Shown: positions 1 through 6,435 of the stretch, piece after piece
Layout of the letters: the number at the start of each line of letters is the position of its first letter
Numbering within the stretch: position 1 is the first letter of the stretch
Origin: Treponema sp.
GTDB taxonomy: Bacteria > Spirochaetota > Spirochaetia > Treponematales > Breznakiellaceae
DNA length: 9,071 nucleotides
Assembly: GCA_031273185.1 (NCBI GenBank)
Contig: JAISSG010000083.1
Coordinates: forward strand, 1 to 9,071
Reading direction: 5' to 3'
The notes under the pieces: model-generated
What the model saw: the letters and a program-made list of their open reading frames with translations, nothing else
Told to the model about the DNA's origin: nothing
Database searches by the model: none
Position numbers and translations under genes: made by a program

Positions 1-190
1 AAAGCCTTATTTTTCAGCCCCAAGTAGCCTTGAAAGTGTGTCAAAATGACCCATTTTATGCCACTTTAGGGCGGATTTTCAATCATTGTATGACCTCATG
101 CGTAACATGAGTTATTAAAGGGAAATCATTTGATGAATATATACCAGAGAAATATAAATAAAACCACTGCGCCTAACAGGATTATAAACG
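1..190. other. Gene-poor left edge
   Basis: I see no convincing gene here. The only notable structure is a short inverted repeat, CTCATG (95-100) and CATGAG (106-111), around a 5-base loop. Open frames entering this stretch from the right run through the structured repeat at 191-416 and have no ribosome binding site. Confidence 0.5.
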
Positions 191-416
191 CATCGCCGCC
201 ATTCGGCGGCTCGGGCTCCGTTCGGCTAGGTCGGTCGCTACGCTCGCTCCCACGTCTCACTCCGCCACAGTTTGCCAGCCCTGGTCTTGCTCCGCAAGCC
301 CTTATTCGGGCTGGCAAACCGTCGTTTACAACCGGGAACGGAAGAGGAGACTCGCACATGCCTCAATCAACATACCCCGCCCCTCTGGGCTAAACTTGAC
401 CCACAATTTTCTACCG
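191..416 (+). repeat. Structured repeat, copy A (forward)
   Basis: This GC-rich stretch is built of hairpins. One is GCCGCC-attc-GGCGGC (195-200 with 205-210). A perfect 12-bp stem, GTTTGCCAGCCC (270-281) with GGGCTGGCAAAC (308-319), encloses a smaller stem CTTGC-tcc-GCAAG (286-298). The whole stretch is clearly related to the reverse complement of 551-749. The right end is best conserved: 389-416 pairs with 551-578 over 28 bases with three mismatches, including a 15-base perfect block. Copy A carries about 20 extra bases at roughly 352-388, including a CATACCCCGC motif that recurs near 6450 and 6540. Relatedness is by eye. It could be a REP-like or MITE-like dispersed element or a structured RNA. 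Confidence 0.7.
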
Positions 417-419
417 ACA

Positions 420-428
420 TGGTATAAT
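420..428 (+). promoter_or_regulatory. Extended -10 promoter for the small orphan gene
   Basis: TGG followed by a perfect TATAAT (423-428) matches an extended -10 element. A TTGACC lies at 396-401 inside the end of repeat copy A, but the 21-base spacing is too long for a normal -35. Transcription would begin near 435, leaving a leader of about 29 bases with a ribosome binding site before the ATG at 464. Confidence 0.5.
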
Positions 429-463
429 GCCCCTAAAAGAGCCAAAACTCTGGGAGGGGAATA

Positions 464-840
464 TGGCAAAGAAGCATACTTTCAACATGGAAGAGGAATT
501 CGCGGGGCCGGATTACAACCCAAGCCGCCTTGAAAAACGGTTTGTCCGTACCGTGGAAAATTATGGGTCAAGTTTAGCTTATAGCACCGGCTATCGTCTC
601 TTCCGTCACGGTTGTATGCGAGGTTGCCAGCCCCCTATAAAGCAACCCGTAGGGCTGCGGGGGATGGCAATGTGGGTGAAGGAGGCGTGGGAATGGGCGA
701 AGCGAATGACCTGGCCGACTGAACCCCGAGCCGCCGTCAGGCGGCGAAGTGCTTGCTTTTTTCACAATTCTATTCCATTTACAAATTTATTTATATCAAA
801 TAACATATATTTTAACTTCCAATTATGCATAAATAAATGA
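464..840 (+). CDS. Small orphan gene running into repeat copy B (probably truncated)
   Basis: I do not recognise this protein. The 5' part looks real: a strong ribosome binding site GGGAGGGGA (452-460) precedes ATG at 464, behind an extended -10 promoter. The first 30 or so residues are charged and plausible (MAKKHTFNMEEEF, then PSRLEKRFVRT). From about codon 30 the frame enters repeat copy B (551-749) and then AT-rich DNA, ending at a stop at 838-840, so the remaining residues are probably not native. The 3' end overlaps the convergent gene at 762-1277. The simplest reading is a short gene whose 3' part was replaced by the repeat. An upstream in-frame ATG at 427 overlaps the -10 and is rejected as the start. 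Confidence 0.35.
551..749 (-). repeat. Structured repeat, copy B (inverted)
   Basis: On the minus strand this resembles copy A through most of its length. It keeps the same fold with different bases. The terminal hairpin is GCCGCC (730-735) with GGCGGC (740-745), with a changed loop. The outer stem TTGCCAGCCCCC (624-635) pairs with GGGGGATGGCAA (659-670) with one mismatch. An inner stem joins 642-648 with 652-658; its one A/C mismatch on the plus strand becomes a G-U pair in minus-strand RNA. Stems conserved despite sequence divergence suggest the structure matters. The distal end (564-578) is a perfect 15-base inverted match to 389-403. Confidence 0.68.
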
Positions 841-1277
841 AATATTAGAAACAAAACACATAATCCTATTTGTATCTTTATATTTTCTGTTATTCCTTGT
901 TCCAAGATAAAATTAACAATAATTACTATTGGAAATATTAAATTTGTCAACGGTATCCTTGAAATAATTTTATATTCCCCGTTTTCAATTATACAATTAT
1001 TTATAAAATATGGTAAAAGCAAATTTAACCGCCACTCAAAATCAGGTTTTTGTACAAATAAAAATTCATTTTCAGAAATGATTTTTATACGTACATTGTT
1101 TTTTATATATACACTCCCTATTCTATCACTAAAATCCAATATTCCCATTTTTCCCATATCCATATCAATTATTTTAATTCCATATATGAAAAAAAGGGGA
1201 ATAAAATTAATTATACAAATTATCCCAACGAAATAAATGACAAAAGCAATCACCCATAATATTATAAATTCATTCAT
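762..1277 (-). CDS. Unknown AT-rich membrane protein
   Basis: I do not recognise the family of this 171-residue protein. It has a long hydrophobic N-terminal segment (about residues 4-33, long enough for one or two helices). A soluble central part (about 35-105) follows, with alternating hydrophobic and charged residues that suggest beta strands. Two further membrane helices lie at about 108-126 and 134-150, and a short basic tail closes the protein. The start at 1277 is supported by AGGAT (1284-1288) six to seven bases upstream. Codon use is heavily A/T-ending (many ATA, ATT, AAT, AAA), unlike the GC-rich genes around it, which points to recent acquisition. Its stop lies about 13 bases from repeat copy B. 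The two-part layout, a membrane anchor around a small cytosolic or periplasmic domain, does not reveal a function. Confidence 0.72.
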   Translation of the reverse strand: MNEFIILWVIAFVIYFVGIICIINFIPLFFIYGIKIIDMDMGKMGILDFSDRIGSVYIKNNVRIKIISENEFLFVQKPDFEWRLNLLLPYFINNCIIENGEYKIISRIPLTNLIFPIVIIVNFILEQGITENIKIQIGLCVLFLIFHLFMHNWKLKYMLFDINKFVNGIEL

Positions 1278-1318
1278 ATTTACATCCTGTCAAATTTTAT
1301 TTTACTATATCAATAAAT

Positions 1319-1370
1319 AATTGTCACGGGGGTGGACAATCGTCCAGACGGGCAACATGCCATCCGTCGT
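1319..1370 (-). terminator. Hairpin pair downstream of the transporter gene
   Basis: Reading the minus strand past the transporter stop, a stem pairs 1347-1354 with 1358-1368 (GACG and GGCA arms, 3-base loop, 3-base bulge). A TGGAC-GTCCA hairpin follows (1333-1346), overlapping an alternative ATTGTC/GACAAT stem (1320-1325 with 1335-1340). The downstream run is A/T-rich (TTATTTATT) but not a pure U tract, so this is a weak intrinsic terminator candidate only. Confidence 0.35.
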
Positions 1371-1378
1371 CTTTCCAA

Positions 1379-3679
1379 TTACTTTTTAAGCCGCTTCGTC
1401 CAAATCCTGATCTGATACGTCGCCCAGTGGGAAATCAAAAGCTGCATGCGCGGGTGCGACCAGATATCGCTGTCCAGAAGAAATTCGGAAAAAACGGACT
1501 GGGCGACGCCAAACGAGGGTTCCTCGCTAAAGGGATAATCGGGAAGGTCCATTATCCAGCGGGACAGGGGGGAGCCGTCCCTGTCCTGCGTCAGGGCCAG
1601 CACCGCCGACTGAATGCCCGTCGCCTGTTTTTCAAGCAGCGGCAGCTCGTGCCTTTTCCTGCCGCCCCTTCGCCCGCCCAGACTGAAGCTGAAAAATTCG
1701 AAGGCCGCCTCCGCCTCGTCCATGGCAAGGGCCCCGGCAAGCGGCGGCTCCGCGAGAAAACGCACCAGTATGCGGTAGAACTGGTTCTGGGTGTCCACGA
1801 TTGCAGCCATCGCAAGGACAACCTCGTCGCGCAGGTACGGCGGCGGGTCGGCGTCCCGGAGTATGTCCACCAGGGCGTACAGCGATTCGGGTATGCCGTA
1901 GATGCCCAGGGATTCCACCCCCATGATCATCAGCCGGGGGTTATCGGTGCCAAGGACGATGCGCTCTGCCTGCGGGCGGAACGCCTTGTCCCTCAGCCTG
2001 GCAAGGGCGATCATCGCCTCCCCGGCAAGCATGTAATCGGACGAGGACGCAAGCTCCCGCAGCAGGGGGATCGCCGAAACGCAGCCGTGGTTGCCCAGAA
2101 TCCGCGCCGAGACATAGGCGGTGGTAAACGGGTTGTTGATAATATCGTTAACCAGCGCGGTTTCGGCGTCATCGCCCAGGGATTCCAGGTGCTCAAGCGC
2201 CCGTATCGCTTCCATCCTCGTGATAAGGCGGGGGGACCGCGCCCGTTCCAGGAGGTTTTTTATGGAGAGCTGGGAGGGCATGCTGTACAGGGCGCCCAGG
2301 AGCATCTCCTCCTGGCGGGAATTCCGCGCCTTGCCCAGGCGGTCCAGCAGGGATATGGCCTGCAGGTCGCGGAAGGAAAACAGCACCTTTACCGCGCCCG
2401 CCAGCGGGAGCGCCCCCAGCGACGTGAGCTTTCCCTGCAAGAGAACGGCAATCAGGGTCAGCGCGACGATAATGGCGTATAACAGCTTGAACGACATGAA
2501 GGGCGCGAGCCCAAGGCCGGCGAAGGTGTCCAGCAAAAGCCCGGCGAGAAAAGACCCGCTCGCGCCGGCGATGCCAAAGATGAAAAAATACAGTATGCCC
2601 ATGTCGATCATTTTTTCAGGTGGCACAAGGCCCATAAAATACGTCTGGGCGATTCCCTCGGAGCCCATAAAGCCAAAATTCAGCATGAAGAACAAGAACG
2701 AAAGGAAAAGAATCGCCACGGTAAGGTTGCCAACGGCTGACAGCGGGAAGAACAGCATGGGGATCATCGTCAGCACGCTGAGTATCACGCAGAGGATGAA
2801 TATCGGCTTTGCGCCGATCCTGTCAACGAGGAATCGTATCAGCAATCCCACCAGCAAATTCCCCAGGCCGCCGGCTACCGCGTACATCAGCACCATGCCG
2901 TCGCTCTGGCTGAACACCTCGCGGGCGTACACTACCAGGAACGTCCGCGACACCCCCGACGCCAGGATGACGAGCAGGAGGATCGCCAAAAAGAGCTTGA
3001 TGGACCTTTGGGAAAGGGCCTCTTTGAAAATGCTCGCAAGGCTTATTTTTTCCGCCCCTTCCTCGCTGGGCGGCTCGGGCACCTTCCTGATCAGCACGCC
3101 GGAGGTAATGCCGAAAATAATGCCCACGGAAAAGATTATCGAGTACAGGTACAGCGGCGGGTTCCCGCCCAGGACAATGGCGGCGGCAAAGCCGGAAACT
3201 ATCAGCGCGGCGCTGTTGATGATCTGTATCAGGGTCATGTAGCTGCCCTGGTCCGGGCCGGAGGAAAGGTTGCTGAGCACCGGGTTGTTGCCGATCATCC
3301 CGATGCCCCGCAGCAGGTGGAAAATGCATACCCCCAGCATGGTCAGCCCGAGCGCCAGGTCATTGCGGCCAAAATACGCGGCAAGGGGCGCCAGGACAAT
3401 AGGCGTCATCCCCACCGCGCGGGTTATCCAGCCAAAGCTGTAGATGCTGACGATTCTGTACCGCCGCGAAAGCATCCTCCCCAGGGGAAGGAAAAAAAGC
3501 GATACGTACAGCATGGAGTTCAGGATGCCGATATAGGTCGAGCTTGCCCCCAGGCGCATGGCAAACAGGGTAATAATGCTCCCTCCCAGGAGGTACCACG
3601 ACAGGGCGTTAAAGATATTGAAGACGTTGAACACCTGGCGGGCCTTGCCGAGGCGGTACGGCGACAGTGGGGGTATCAT
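1379..3679 (-). CDS. MFS transporter with C-terminal HEAT-like repeat domain
   Basis: This 766-residue inner-membrane protein has two parts. Residues about 15-415 hold roughly twelve hydrophobic helices in the major-facilitator pattern. They include the loop PLGRMLSRRYR (about 65-75), which resembles the conserved basic loop between helices 2 and 3, and a related FLVDRIGAKP (about 283-292) in the second half. A hydrophilic loop (about 200-225, PEPPSEEGAEK) separates the two six-helix bundles. Residues about 450-640 form repeated amphipathic helix pairs (RMEAIRALEHL, AGEAMIALARL, RDEVVLAMAAI) typical of HEAT repeats. A basic GGRRGGRKR stretch (about 668-676) precedes a less clear tail. A standard MFS protein has about 400-450 residues, so the tail is an extra cytosolic domain. 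The substrate cannot be inferred. No Shine-Dalgarno precedes the ATG at 3679, and the next Met is residue 41. The gene is divergent from ftsH. Confidence 0.88.
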   Translation of the reverse strand: MIPPLSPYRLGKARQVFNVFNIFNALSWYLLGGSIITLFAMRLGASSTYIGILNSMLYVSLFFLPLGRMLSRRYRIVSIYSFGWITRAVGMTPIVLAPLAAYFGRNDLALGLTMLGVCIFHLLRGIGMIGNNPVLSNLSSGPDQGSYMTLIQIINSAALIVSGFAAAIVLGGNPPLYLYSIIFSVGIIFGITSGVLIRKVPEPPSEEGAEKISLASIFKEALSQRSIKLFLAILLLVILASGVSRTFLVVYAREVFSQSDGMVLMYAVAGGLGNLLVGLLIRFLVDRIGAKPIFILCVILSVLTMIPMLFFPLSAVGNLTVAILFLSFLFFMLNFGFMGSEGIAQTYFMGLVPPEKMIDMGILYFFIFGIAGASGSFLAGLLLDTFAGLGLAPFMSFKLLYAIIVALTLIAVLLQGKLTSLGALPLAGAVKVLFSFRDLQAISLLDRLGKARNSRQEEMLLGALYSMPSQLSIKNLLERARSPRLITRMEAIRALEHLESLGDDAETALVNDIINNPFTTAYVSARILGNHGCVSAIPLLRELASSSDYMLAGEAMIALARLRDKAFRPQAERIVLGTDNPRLMIMGVESLGIYGIPESLYALVDILRDADPPPYLRDEVVLAMAAIVDTQNQFYRILVRFLAEPPLAGALAMDEAEAAFEFFSFSLGGRRGGRKRHELPLLEKQATGIQSAVLALTQDRDGSPLSRWIMDLPDYPFSEEPSFGVAQSVFSEFLLDSDIWSHPRMQLLISHWATYQIRIWTKRLKK

Positions 3680-3682
3680 GGG

Positions 3683-3696
3683 GTTATTTAAATAAC
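3683..3696. promoter_or_regulatory. 14-bp perfect palindrome at the transporter promoter
   Basis: GTTATTTAAATAAC is a perfect palindrome located three bases upstream of the transporter ATG and covering the proposed -10 (TTTAAA, 3687-3692). It could be an operator, but AT-only palindromes also arise by chance in promoters. Confidence 0.35.
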
Positions 3697-3715
3697 ATTA
3701 TCGCTTGCGTGTCAA
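3687..3715 (-). promoter_or_regulatory. Promoter of the MFS-HEAT gene
   Basis: On the minus strand a perfect -35 TTGACA (3710-3715) is followed, after exactly 17 bases, by TTTAAA (3687-3692), a moderate -10. The expected transcription start is near 3680, adjacent to the ATG at 3679, so the message may lack a leader; no ribosome binding site is visible. Confidence 0.5.
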
Positions 3716-3775
3716 GAAACCGGCGTACCTTCCCCGCCTAAAGCTCCCCTCCTAGTTTCTTTCCGGGGCTTCCGC

Positions 3776-3781
3776 TATAAT
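3776..3781 (+). promoter_or_regulatory. -10 box of ftsH, decides the start codon
   Basis: A perfect TATAAT overlaps the first possible ATG of ftsH (3780). If it is the -10 element, transcription begins about 3788, so that ATG cannot be used and the ATG at 3789 becomes the first codon of a leaderless message. The -35 region (about 3753-3758, TAGTTT) is poor, so the assignment is tentative. Confidence 0.42.
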
Positions 3782-3788
3782 GCGAATA

Positions 3789-5726
3789 ATGAGCGACAGC
3801 TTTAACGAGAAAAAAGACAAAAACAAGGGCCCTGGCCCGCAGTTCCCCTTTGGCGGCCCCAAGCTGCCCGATTTCAAGCAGTTCGGGGGCTGGAAATTTA
3901 CGCTGATCTACATAGTCGTGCTGGTTATCGGTATAAGCCTGTTCAACTACGTCTTTCTCAGCAGGGTTAACCCGACGATAGACTTTTCCGAATTCAAGGC
4001 GAGAATCTCCTCCGGCGAGATAAAGCGGGTCGAGCTGACCGATGCCTACTTTACCGGCTACACGACCATCGCCCCCCAGCGGGAGCCGGGCAGGGCCCCC
4101 ATCCGCAACCCCTATGCCGGCCCCCGGGAGCCGGTGTACCGCACGGTTCCGATTCCCGACCCGGAGATCATCAGGCTGATGGACGAGAGGGGCGTGGCGT
4201 ACTACGCCGTTTCCCGCGAGGGGAGCGCGATCCTCAACCTTATCTTTAGCTGGGTGCTGCCCATCGCGTTTTTTTTCCTGATCTGGCGTTTCCTGGTGAA
4301 GCGGCTGGGCAGCATGGGCGGCAACGTGCTTTCGGTGGGGCAGAACCGCGCGGTCATCGTCGCCGAGGGGGACATCGCCACCCGCTTCAACGACGTTGCC
4401 GGCGTGGACGAGGCCAAGGAAGAGCTGGTCGAGGTGGTGGACTTTTTGAAAAACCCCCGCAAGTACACCGAGATCGGCGGCAAGATTCCCAAGGGCGTTT
4501 TGCTGGTGGGGCCGCCGGGGACGGGCAAGACCCTGCTGGCACGCGCCGTCGCGGGGGAGGCGGGCGTTGTGTTCTTCCGCATGAGCGGCGCGGACTTTGT
4601 CGAGATGTTTGTCGGCGTGGGCGCGGCGCGGGTGCGGGACCTGTTCAAGCAGGCGCGGGACAAGGCCCCGTGCATCATTTTTATTGACGAACTGGATGCC
4701 ATCGGCAAAAGCCGGATCAACAACATCGCCGGGGGCAACGACGAGCGCGAGCAGACGCTGAACCAGCTTCTGGTCGAGATGGACGGCTTTGACGCGACAT
4801 CCGGCCTGATCATCCTGGCGGCGACGAACCGCCCCGACGTGCTGGACCCGGCGCTGCTGCGCCCCGGACGTTTCGATCGGCAGGTGCTGGTTGACCGCCC
4901 CGATCTCAAAGGCCGCGAGGCGATTCTACTGATCCATTCAAAGCCGGTAAAACTCGACCCGGCGGTGGACATAGTGGCCGTTGCGCGGATAACCTCCGGC
5001 TTTTCAGGCGCTGACCTTGCCAACATCGTCAACGAGGCGGCGCTGCTCGCGGTAAGGGCAGGCAGGAAAATGGTGTCCCAGAAGGACTTTGACGAGGCCA
5101 TCGAGAAAACCGTTGCCGGCCTGCAGAAAAAAACCAGGGTGCTCAAGCCCGAAGAGCGAAGGCTCACAGCCTACCACGAGGCGGGCCACGCCCTGATCGC
5201 GGCCTTTACGCCTAACGCCGATCCCGTCCAGAAAATTTCGATAATCCCCAGGGGCTTTGCCCTGGGCTATACCCTCCAGCTTCCCCTTGAGGATCGCTTT
5301 ACCGTAACCAGGTCGGATCTTCTGGGAAAGATAGGGATTCTTCTGGGGGGCCGTATCGCCGAGGAAATGGTGTCCGGCGAGTATTCCACCGGTGCGGCCA
5401 GCGATCTTACCAAGGCCACGGACATGGCCCGCAAGATGATCACCGACTACGGCATGAGCGACCGTTTCCGCAACGTGGCCCTTACGTCACGCGGCATGAG
5501 CATGACGGGCCAGGAAAAGCACGAGCCGTCGTTCCAGCGGGAGTATGCCGAAAACACCCAGCAGTACGTTGACGAGGAGATCGCGAGGATCATTGATGGC
5601 GAATACGCCAAAGCCAAACAAACGCTGGAACAGCAGCGCCATGTCCTTGACACCGTCGCGTCAGCCCTGATCGACAGGGAAACGCTGGACGAGAAGGAAT
5701 TCAAGGCGCTGATGGCGGGGGCGTAA
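3789..5726 (+). CDS. ftsH: ATP-dependent zinc metalloprotease FtsH
   Basis: FtsH is a hexameric inner-membrane AAA+ protease that extracts and degrades misfolded membrane proteins and short-lived cytosolic proteins. Counting from the ATG at 3789 (645 residues, close to the usual length), it has transmembrane helices at about 37-57 and 147-170 around a periplasmic domain. The AAA module has Walker A GPPGTGKT (241-248), the pore residues FVG (274-276), Walker B IFIDE (D300, E301) and the second region of homology with arginine fingers R358 and R361. The protease has the zinc motif HEAGH (463-467) and a third ligand Asp539 in the GAASDL segment. All catalytic residues are present. A Gly/Pro/Phe-rich cytosolic extension of about 35 residues precedes the first helix, and the periplasmic part contains a Pro/Arg-rich insert (about 95-118). 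An alternative ATG lies at 3780, overlapping TATAAT; no Shine-Dalgarno serves either start. Confidence 0.97.
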   Translation: MSDSFNEKKDKNKGPGPQFPFGGPKLPDFKQFGGWKFTLIYIVVLVIGISLFNYVFLSRVNPTIDFSEFKARISSGEIKRVELTDAYFTGYTTIAPQREPGRAPIRNPYAGPREPVYRTVPIPDPEIIRLMDERGVAYYAVSREGSAILNLIFSWVLPIAFFFLIWRFLVKRLGSMGGNVLSVGQNRAVIVAEGDIATRFNDVAGVDEAKEELVEVVDFLKNPRKYTEIGGKIPKGVLLVGPPGTGKTLLARAVAGEAGVVFFRMSGADFVEMFVGVGAARVRDLFKQARDKAPCIIFIDELDAIGKSRINNIAGGNDEREQTLNQLLVEMDGFDATSGLIILAATNRPDVLDPALLRPGRFDRQVLVDRPDLKGREAILLIHSKPVKLDPAVDIVAVARITSGFSGADLANIVNEAALLAVRAGRKMVSQKDFDEAIEKTVAGLQKKTRVLKPEERRLTAYHEAGHALIAAFTPNADPVQKISIIPRGFALGYTLQLPLEDRFTVTRSDLLGKIGILLGGRIAEEMVSGEYSTGAASDLTKATDMARKMITDYGMSDRFRNVALTSRGMSMTGQEKHEPSFQREYAENTQQYVDEEIARIIDGEYAKAKQTLEQQRHVLDTVASALIDRETLDEKEFKALMAGA

Positions 5727-5746
5727 AACCCTGCGGCGGGGGAGCC

Positions 5747-6094
5747 TTATGTTGGCGTTGCGTCATCCGTCACTGGCAGGTACTGCTCGGTAAGCTCCCT
5801 GACAACTTTTTGCAGCGAATCGTTGAAGTCGTTGAGGTAAATCCGCATTTTGTTGTCCGGCATGTCGCTGGGCAAAAAGAACTGATGAGGCTCCACGCCG
5901 AGCGCGACGCTGAGTTTTGCAAGGGTTTTGGCGGATACGCCCTTTTTGCCATTTTCAATGTCGTTGATGAAATTGTGGGTAAGCCCGGCGTTAAGCGCAA
6001 GCCCCAACTGCGAGATGTTTTGCATTGACCTGATCCGCCTCAGGTTTTTGCTGATCAGAAATCGCACGTAACTTTCAGTGATTTTTTCTTTCAT
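5747..6094 (-). CDS. XRE-family helix-turn-helix regulator
   Basis: This is a 115-residue DNA-binding protein. Residues about 14-75 form a Cro/C1-type domain: NLRRIRSMQNISQLGLA is followed by the turn and recognition helix (NAGLTHNFINDIENGKKG), then KTLAKLSVALGVEPHQFF. The remaining 40 residues (MRIYLNDFNDSLQKVVRELTEQYL) form an amphipathic helix that may dimerise; no sensor domain is visible. The start at 6094 follows the family pattern and has no upstream alternative, but no Shine-Dalgarno. Its promoter and an 18-bp palindrome lie directly upstream, which fits autoregulation. It converges on ftsH with a 20-base gap and no obvious terminator between them. Its targets are unknown. Confidence 0.9.
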   Translation of the reverse strand: MKEKITESYVRFLISKNLRRIRSMQNISQLGLALNAGLTHNFINDIENGKKGVSAKTLAKLSVALGVEPHQFFLPSDMPDNKMRIYLNDFNDSLQKVVRELTEQYLPVTDDATPT

Positions 6095-6104
6095 ATTTGT
6101 CGAT

Positions 6105-6132
6105 AGTATAGCTTATTTTACCACCTAAACAA
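6105..6132 (-). promoter_or_regulatory. Promoter of the XRE regulator
   Basis: On the minus strand TTGTTT (6127-6132) and TATACT (6105-6110) are separated by 16 bases. Transcription would begin near 6098, only about four bases from the ATG at 6094, which agrees with the lack of a ribosome binding site. Confidence 0.55.
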
Positions 6133-6141
6133 ATAGTCAGT

Positions 6142-6159
6142 GGCGACAATATTGTCGCC
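6142..6159. promoter_or_regulatory. 18-bp perfect palindrome, candidate operator
   Basis: GGCGACAATATTGTCGCC is perfectly self-complementary and lies nine bases upstream of the regulator's -35. A symmetrical site in this place is typical for a dimeric XRE protein acting on its own promoter. The same site could also influence the rightward lolA-side region, though that promoter is about 430 bases away. Confidence 0.55.
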
Positions 6160-6268
6160 GCAAGTTTTTTAACAGTTTATATTTCAAAATTTGTTTTTAT
6201 TATTCGATCATTTTACGCCTCACGCAGGTTACGCGATACGCCAAAAGAAAATCCAGCCAAAGACCTCG

Positions 6269-6305
6269 CAAGAAACCTGGTTTCAAGAAACCTCGTTTCA
6301 AGAAA
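6269..6305. repeat. 15-bp tandem repeat, CAAGAAACCTSGTTT
   Basis: Two copies (6269-6283 and 6284-6298) differ by one base (G or C at position 11) and are followed by a partial third (CAAGAAA, 6299-6305). Each unit contains a GAAACC/GGTTTC-type inverted repeat, perfect in the first copy. A related GGAAGTTTCAAG follows at about 6323-6334. Confidence 0.6.
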
Positions 6306-6435
6306 TACTAGACTCTATCACGGGAAGTTTCAAGGGGCGATCCCGCGCCTCGTCCATGCCGCGTTCCAAGGCAGCCGGGTTCAGCAGCGCGATCTCGTAA
6401 CGCTTCAAGATAAAGGGTATTAATCCCGCAGGATA
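6298..6435 (-). pseudogene. Possible 3' remnant of a gene
   Basis: The minus strand has 45 sense codons ending in TGA (6298-6300). The predicted peptide looks more protein-like than chance, for example KRYEIALLNPAALERGMDE and then RPLKLPVIESS. There is no start with a ribosome binding site: the only ATG (6355-6357) is internal, a TTG lies at 6406-6408, and an in-frame stop sits just upstream (6436-6438). I cannot name the family. It may be a decayed gene end cut by the adjoining hairpins, or a chance frame in GC-rich DNA. Confidence 0.25.

Noticed and set aside
126..359. Minus-strand frame ending in a hydrophobic stretch (VVLFIFLWYIFIK)
   Set aside because: The frame runs through the structured repeat, has no ribosome binding site, and the hydrophobic end is explained by A/T-rich DNA at 126-190.
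191..749. CRISPR array or insertion sequence
   Set aside because: There are only two repeat copies in opposite orientation, with no regular spacers, no transposase and no target-site duplication that I can see.
1427..3691. Long plus-strand open frames opposite the transporter gene (1427-2482, 2121-3242, 3008-3691)
   Set aside because: They lie antisense to a clear membrane protein, have no family features, and arise from GC-rich codon bias.
4202..5167. Long minus-strand open frame within ftsH
   Set aside because: Antisense to the complete FtsH catalytic core; low-complexity Ser/Arg-rich translation typical of a shadow frame.
5727..5746. Intrinsic terminator between ftsH and the XRE gene
   Set aside because: Only a weak GC-rich fold and no U-run.
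6191..6400. Plus-strand 69-codon frame in the intergenic region
   Set aside because: No ribosome binding site, and the translation follows the 15-bp tandem repeat (QETWFQETSFQE).
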